From assembly GCF_024505165.1 (NCBI RefSeq), contig NZ_JANIBK010000011.1:1-55516 (forward strand): DNA of 55,516 bases, written 5' to 3'. Position numbers and translations under genes: made by a program. The stretch is from Methylomonas rivi (lineage in GTDB: Bacteria; Pseudomonadota; Gammaproteobacteria; Methylococcales; Methylomonadaceae). Below the pieces are notes generated by a model. It had not been told where the DNA came from. It saw nothing but the letters and a program-made list of their open reading frames with translations, and did not search any database. Shown here piece by piece: positions 51,348 to 55,516 of this stretch (position 1 is its first letter; every line of letters starts with the position of its first letter).

Positions 51348-53315
51348 ATGCTAACAGAAAACTCTTCACTGTCCGGTTCGGATACGGATTATGCCGATTT
51401 CTGTCGTTCTTCTTCAGTCCTGGACAGAGCCATTGCCTCGGCCAAGGATAGTCTTCTGGGTTTGCAAAACCCGGCGGGATATTGGGTGTTCGAACTGGAA
51501 GCGGATTGCACGATTCCCGCCGAATACATCCTGATGATGCATTACATGGACGAAATCGACCCGGCGCTACAGCGCAAGATCGCCAATTTCCTGCGCGGTC
51601 GGCAAAGCGCCGACGGCAGCCACCCGCTTTATACAGGCGGCGACGGCGACCTGAGCTGTACCGTCAAAACCTATTACGCATTGAAACTGGCCGGCGATTC
51701 GCCCGATGCGGCGCACATGCGCAAGGCGCGGCTCTGGATACTGGCTCAAGGCGGCGCGGCCAAGGCCAATGTGTTTACCCGCATCATGTTGGCGATGTTC
51801 GAGCAAATTCCCTGGCGCGCGGTACCTTTTATCCCGGTCGAAATCATGTTGCTGCCCAGGTGGTTTCCGTTCCACCCGGATAAGATTTCCTACTGGTCGC
51901 GTACCGTGATGGTGCCTTTGTCTATACTTTGCTCCAACCGGGTCAAGGCGCGCAATCCGCTCGAAATCGGCATCCCCGAGTTATTTATCCGGCCGCCGGC
52001 GCAGGAAAAACGGTATTTTTCTCATGTCAATACCCGGCTGGGCAAGGCCATTCTGGTGCTGGACCGTATCGGCCTGCTGATGGAACCCTTGATACCCGGT
52101 TTCGTGCGCCGCCAGGCGACCGCCAGGGCACAAGACTGGTTCATGGCCAGACTGAACGGTTACGATGGACTCGGGGGCATTTTTACCGCGATGGTCAATG
52201 CTTACGAGGCCATGGATTACCTCGGTATTTCCGCCGACAATGAGCAGCGGCAAATCGCCCGCGCGGCGATCGATAAATTGTTGGTCGTCAAGGGCGATAC
52301 GGCCTATTGCCAGCCCTGCGTATCGCCGGTCTGGGATACCGGCCTAGCGGTGCTGGCGCTGCAGGAAGTGGAGCGGCATGGCCGGGAGCCGCATAGTGGG
52401 CAGTCCATTAAAACGGCCCTGGACTGGCTGGCCAGGAAACAATTACGCGACGAACCCGGCGACTGGCAAGTTCAGCGGCCCAACCTGCGCGGCGGCGGTT
52501 GGGCTTTCCAGTTCGGCAACAGTTATTACCCGGATGTCGACGATACCGCCGTGGTTGCCTACGCGATGATGCAATCCGATAGTCCGGAATTCGCCGGTAA
52601 TATTCGCCGCGCAGCCAACTGGATTGCCGGCATGCAATCCAAAAACGGCGGTTACGGCGCGTTCGATGTCGACAATACCCATTATTTCCTCAACCAAATT
52701 CCGTTTGCCGACCATGGTGCCTTACTGGATCCGCCCACCGCCGATGTCAGCGCCCGCTGTATCATGTTGTTGGGCAAACTGGGTAACCGGCACCCGGACT
52801 ACCGCGATGTCATTGACCGTTGCATGGCGTATTTGCGCAAGCAGCAGGAGGCCGACGGTTCCTGGTTCGGGCGTTGGGGCAGCAACTACATTTACGGCAC
52901 CTGGTCGGTGTTGCTGGGCTTCGAGGCGGTCGGTGTCGATAAGCAGGATCCCGGCATTCGCAAGGCCGTTGTCTGGTTGAAATCCAAGCAACGCGAAGAC
53001 GGCGGCTGGGGCGAGGGCAACATCAGCTATCACGATGCGGGCATCCGCGGCGAATTTTCCACCGGCACGGCCTTTCACACCTCGCTGGCGCTGTTGGCGT
53101 TGCTGGCGGCCGGAGAAGTAGGCTGCGGGGAAGTCGAGGCTGGAGTGGATTATTTACTGAAAAGTCAACGAGTCCACGGCTTCTGGGAGGACGAATACTT
53201 CAATGCGCCGGGCTTTCCGAAGTTTTTTTACCTGAAATACCACGGTTACGACAAGTTTTTCCCGTTGTGGGCGTTGGCGCGTTACCGCAACGAGATTCGG
53301 CGGCGCGTTTTGTAA
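51348..53315 (+). CDS. shc: Squalene-hopene cyclase
   Basis: This 655-residue class II triterpene cyclase converts squalene to hopene, the hopanoid backbone. The catalytic acid motif DVDDTAVVAY is present (the DxDD form), and repeated QW motifs (QNPAGYWVFELE, QEADGSWFGRWG, QREDGGWGEGN) mark the double barrel. Length is typical. The 5' side has no clear ribosome-binding sequence. It lies between the putative small RNA and RlpA; hpnR, which modifies its products, is upstream. Confidence 0.97.
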   Translation: MLTENSSLSGSDTDYADFCRSSSVLDRAIASAKDSLLGLQNPAGYWVFELEADCTIPAEYILMMHYMDEIDPALQRKIANFLRGRQSADGSHPLYTGGDGDLSCTVKTYYALKLAGDSPDAAHMRKARLWILAQGGAAKANVFTRIMLAMFEQIPWRAVPFIPVEIMLLPRWFPFHPDKISYWSRTVMVPLSILCSNRVKARNPLEIGIPELFIRPPAQEKRYFSHVNTRLGKAILVLDRIGLLMEPLIPGFVRRQATARAQDWFMARLNGYDGLGGIFTAMVNAYEAMDYLGISADNEQRQIARAAIDKLLVVKGDTAYCQPCVSPVWDTGLAVLALQEVERHGREPHSGQSIKTALDWLARKQLRDEPGDWQVQRPNLRGGGWAFQFGNSYYPDVDDTAVVAYAMMQSDSPEFAGNIRRAANWIAGMQSKNGGYGAFDVDNTHYFLNQIPFADHGALLDPPTADVSARCIMLLGKLGNRHPDYRDVIDRCMAYLRKQQEADGSWFGRWGSNYIYGTWSVLLGFEAVGVDKQDPGIRKAVVWLKSKQREDGGWGEGNISYHDAGIRGEFSTGTAFHTSLALLALLAAGEVGCGEVEAGVDYLLKSQRVHGFWEDEYFNAPGFPKFFYLKYHGYDKFFPLWALARYRNEIRRRVL

Positions 53316-53411
53316 AAGCGGTGGTTGGTGGTTATATCATTGCCGCTTTAAATTACGATACTGTGGGAGAGAATGTTTCCTTTCGGCTTCGGTATCTGCC
53401 TGGACGCTTCC

Positions 53412-53903
53412 TTAATCGTTGAGCTGTTCCGGCGCTATTAGCGTTGGCTCGCCCTTGGCGCCTTTCTTTACGGCGGTTTTTGTCTCGATTTTTACCCGAG
53501 CCGTGCCGTCTTCTTTCATGTCCAGTTTGTTGGCCGCGCCACCCGAGAGATCGATGACGCGATTATCGGCGTCAGGGCCGCGATCGTTGATAATGACCTC
53601 GACCTTGTTGCCGTTATCCAGGTTAGTCACCGTGGCCTTGGTGCCCATCGGTAACGTGGGATGAGCGGCGGTCATTTTTTTTTGATCGAACGTTTCTCCG
53701 CTGGAGGTTTCCTTGCCCTGGAATCCCGGACCATACCAGGATGCCTCGCCGACTTCCTTGTGAACGTTCGGTGCGGACTCGACGTTTGCCTTCCGGTCGT
53801 CTTGTCGGGACGTTTGGTCCGAACTACAGCCGGTGACGGCAACAAGTACACAACCCAGCAAGAGCGGCCGGAAAAACTCTGAATACCAAGGATGGAATGA
53901 CAC
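53412..53903 (-). CDS. RlpA-like septal lipoprotein
   Basis: This 163-residue protein has a lipobox (LVAVTGCSSDQ) and a double-psi beta-barrel core: EVGEASWYGPGFQGKETSSG, AAHPTLPMGTKATVTNLDNG and INDRGP. This is the RlpA fold, which in some bacteria cleaves denuded glycan. No SPOR domain is present, so it is shorter than classical RlpA. It starts at GTG after GGGAG. A minus-oriented Crp/Fnr-type site lies close upstream. Confidence 0.9.
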   Translation of the reverse strand: MSFHPWYSEFFRPLLLGCVLVAVTGCSSDQTSRQDDRKANVESAPNVHKEVGEASWYGPGFQGKETSSGETFDQKKMTAAHPTLPMGTKATVTNLDNGNKVEVIINDRGPDADNRVIDLSGGAANKLDMKEDGTARVKIETKTAVKKGAKGEPTLIAPEQLND

Positions 53904-53935
53904 CGCCGTTCTCCCGATGTAAGTTGTTAGAGATA

Positions 53936-53978
53936 ACTATGCGCTATATCGGTTGCCGGGTCTGTACTCTGGCGCACG
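53936..53978 (-). promoter_or_regulatory. Crp/Fnr-type site 9 and promoter of the RlpA-like gene
   Basis: On the minus strand CGTGCGCCAGAGTACA (53978 to 53963), followed by GAC, lies 21 bases before CATAGT (53941-53936). The predicted start is near 53929, 26 bases before the GTG. The gap on to 54111 shows no gene. Confidence 0.68.
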
Positions 53979-54111
53979 CATGGCCAATGGCCATTGCTTA
54001 ACGATGGGAAGCAGGGATGTTTATGCGCGCTTATGAACAGGCCCCAAGGCTAGAGACGGCGGTAGCGACAATTGAGCGACTCGCTGCCTGAATCACTACG
54101 CTCAAGGCGCG

Positions 54112-54420
54112 TTAAGGTTGGCGCATTTTCTTATGGTCCATCGATTTATGTTTAGACATCATTTTTAGGTGTTCGGTTTTCATCAATTCCAGTTGTTGGT
54201 CTTTTAGCGTCTGCAGCTTTTGCGGATCGGTTTCGGCCAGAATTTTGTCGGACAAGTCGTGCATTGCCAATTCATGCGCTTGCCTATCCTTGAGATGGGC
54301 TTCCAGCTTCGCGGGATCCATGCCGCCGGCCATGGCGGGATCGTTGGCTTGTTCGGCGCCACAGATGCTGTAGAAAGGGAGTAAGGCGGATAAAACAAGG
54401 ATTCGGACGAAGCGTTTCAT
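54112..54420 (-). CDS. Small periplasmic protein with Met/His-rich C-terminus
   Basis: This 102-residue protein has a signal peptide (ILVLSALLPFYSICGAEQ) and a helical body (KLEAHLKDRQAHELAMHDLS). The C-terminus is rich in Met, His and Lys (MKTEHLKMMSKHKSMDHKKM), which could bind copper or other metals. AGGAG lies well before the ATG at 54420, preferred to an upstream in-frame codon. I recognise no family. It is under site 10. Confidence 0.75.
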   Translation of the reverse strand: MKRFVRILVLSALLPFYSICGAEQANDPAMAGGMDPAKLEAHLKDRQAHELAMHDLSDKILAETDPQKLQTLKDQQLELMKTEHLKMMSKHKSMDHKKMRQP

Positions 54421-54482
54421 GGGGATATCTCCTGTCGTGAGGGAATTTTGCAACCGTTGGCAATAGCTATTGCCAAGCTGAG

Positions 54483-54525
54483 AAGATACCCATGCAACGG
54501 CTTCAAGTCCGTACGCTGTCGCACA
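54483..54525 (-). promoter_or_regulatory. Crp/Fnr-type site 10 and promoter of the Met/His-rich protein
   Basis: On the minus strand TGTGCGACAGCGTACG (54525 to 54510), followed by GAC, lies 21 bases before TATCTT (54488-54483). The predicted start is near 54476, 56 bases before the ATG. Confidence 0.7.
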
Positions 54526-54553
54526 TTGGCGATAGCTCGGCCGGCGCGGAGGT

Positions 54554-55120
54554 TTAGTTATCGGTCGGCCAGCTATGGCTGATGTCCGTTAGCGCGATTT
54601 GCAACATCGGCGGCTCATCCGAGGTTGCGCGGTACTGGCAGTCGAGATGGGCATAAAAACAGGCGCCGTCGGCACGTTTTATTTGCAGACCGAAAGCCCG
54701 TTTTTCCGCGTTGCCGGCTGCCATGATGTCCACCAACAAGCGAAACCAACGGTCGCTGTCCCGGGGGGCGACAAACTTCGAGAAACGTTGATTGACCAGT
54801 TTGTCGCGTTCGTCACCCAGCAATGAAGCCCCGGTTAGATTGAGTGCGCTGATTAAATCTTCCCGGTTGAGGGAAATGTAGCCGACCGGGGCAAACTCAT
54901 AAAGGTCCCGGTAACGGTTGCGAGCCTCCTGCAATGCATCGAGGGCGTTACGCAACTCGTCATTCTGCATCTCCAGCTCGATCTTGTGGACCAGTAACTC
55001 ATGAACCAGCACTTCGGCCGGTTTGGCCTTCATTTCCTCTGGGGAAAAACTGGAAACCATGGCCTCGGCCTTCATTCTCAGCGTCTTACGCCGTTCAATG
55101 CCATTCCATTGTGGACTCAT
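54554..55120 (-). CDS. PAS-domain protein
   Basis: This 188-residue protein starts at the ATG with AAAGGAG upstream; a TTG 13 codons earlier is less likely. A helical start (ELLVHKIELEMQNDELRNAL) leads to one PAS domain (about 70-180; YRDLYEFAPVGYISLNRED). No output domain is present, so it is probably a stand-alone sensor or adaptor. Its start closely resembles that of the PAS-GGDEF-EAL protein at 42004-44223. It is divergent from the partial lipoprotein at the right edge. Confidence 0.85.
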   Translation of the reverse strand: MSPQWNGIERRKTLRMKAEAMVSSFSPEEMKAKPAEVLVHELLVHKIELEMQNDELRNALDALQEARNRYRDLYEFAPVGYISLNREDLISALNLTGASLLGDERDKLVNQRFSKFVAPRDSDRWFRLLVDIMAAGNAEKRAFGLQIKRADGACFYAHLDCQYRATSDEPPMLQIALTDISHSWPTDN

Positions 55121-55230
55121 GCCGTATTCTCCTTTGAGCGAGTCGTGGTTGTCGTTCAATCAACGACGGATCGGTTTTATGGCCAAAATCGGCTCAGCGC
55201 TGGACTCTATCTTTATCCGCTGGCGCTGTA

Positions 55231-55273
55231 TGTGCGCCAGCGAACTGTGTTGAGCGGCGGAAGCGCGTTTAAT
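55231..55273 (+). promoter_or_regulatory. Crp/Fnr-type site 11, in front of the partial lipoprotein gene
   Basis: TGTGCGCCAGCGAACT (55231-55246) followed by GTG is the weakest in the right arm, but the -10-like TTTAAT (55268-55273) follows after the same 21 bases. The predicted start near 55279 is 136 bases before the ATG. Confidence 0.6.
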
Positions 55274-55414
55274 TATCCACGAAGCTTATTAGAAACGCTT
55301 GGTTTTAAACATAGTCATGGATTTGTATGCCATGGGCCGTGTATTAACCTGTTCCAATGCCATTCGTTTTGGCGTCGCTCGAAAGGACGCCAATCTTTCA
55401 TAAGGATAAATATC

Positions 55415-55516
55415 ATGAAAAAACTAAGCCCGTTCAAATACTCTCATTCGCTGTGCGGCATTGGCCTCTGTGCGGCGGCCGCCGCCTTTGTCGGCGGTTG
55501 CGCAAGCATGCCGCCG
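55415..55516 (+). CDS. N-terminus of a lipoprotein, cut by the window edge
   Basis: The first 34 codons are visible: a signal peptide (LCGIGLCAAAAAFVGGCASM) with a lipobox (VGGC), so the product is a lipoprotein. AAGGATA precedes the ATG. The rest lies beyond the window, so the family cannot be stated. It follows site 11. Confidence 0.8.
   Translation, partial: MKKLSPFKYSHSLCGIGLCAAAAAFVGGCASMPP

Overview
The window looks like a chromosomal segment of a GC-rich gammaproteobacterium, most likely a type I methanotroph (Methylomonas-like). This is an inference from gene content: a hopanoid C-3 methylase and a squalene-hopene cyclase, a gnnA-gnnB-lpxB lipid A cluster, SmbP-type periplasmic proteins, copper handling genes and many c-di-GMP/stress proteins. 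No methane or methanol oxidation gene is present, so the genus is not proven. There are no rRNA, tRNA, insertion sequence or prophage genes.

1-9.4 kb: a complete type I-C CRISPR-Cas locus on the minus strand. The order of transcription is cas3, cas5c, cas8c (with an internal cas11c start), cas7, a two-gene PIN-domain toxin-antitoxin module, cas4, cas1, cas2, leader, then an array that runs off the left edge. The interference genes cas7/cas8c/cas5c are visibly richer in A+T than the neighbourhood. The toxin-antitoxin pair sits inside the operon between the interference and adaptation genes.

9.4-34.8 kb: mostly housekeeping. It holds a trxB-aat-bpt-efpL operon, ftsK, a SemiSWEET transporter, two late cobalamin genes (cobB, cobO), small hypothetical proteins, a PerM-type permease, a SpoIIE-type phosphatase with a degenerate receiver, mutM-hflD-rhodanese-EAL/HDOD, copZ-copA, gnnA-gnnB-lpxB (a set expected to give 3-amino, amide-linked lipid A) and the B12-dependent ethanolamine ammonia-lyase eutBC. 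REP-like palindromes lie in several gaps.

34.8-55.5 kb: an envelope/stress region. It has csbD, smbP, small membrane proteins, three BON-domain proteins, an OmpA-like porin, a CheB/CheR-PAS fusion, a PAS-GGDEF-EAL protein, hpnR, shc, an RlpA-like lipoprotein and two paralogous Crp/Fnr-family regulators. The most interesting signal of the window is here. Twelve copies of one imperfect palindrome (consensus TGTGCGNNAGCGTACAGAC, with CRP-like TGTGC-N6-GTACA geometry) lie in front of ten annotated genes, one unknown partial lipoprotein gene and one putative small RNA. In all twelve the palindrome is followed, after 21 or 22 bases, by a -10-like hexamer. That is the geometry of a class II (-41.5) activator promoter. 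Two of the twelve sites precede the two Crp/Fnr genes themselves. I read this as an autoregulated regulon whose regulators are encoded within it. One site drives a stretch with no ORF that begins with a 14-base-arm hairpin and ends in a strong terminator, a candidate regulated small RNA. One of the two regulators has a 15-base poly-C tract at the end of its coding sequence, which could switch its C-terminal tail.
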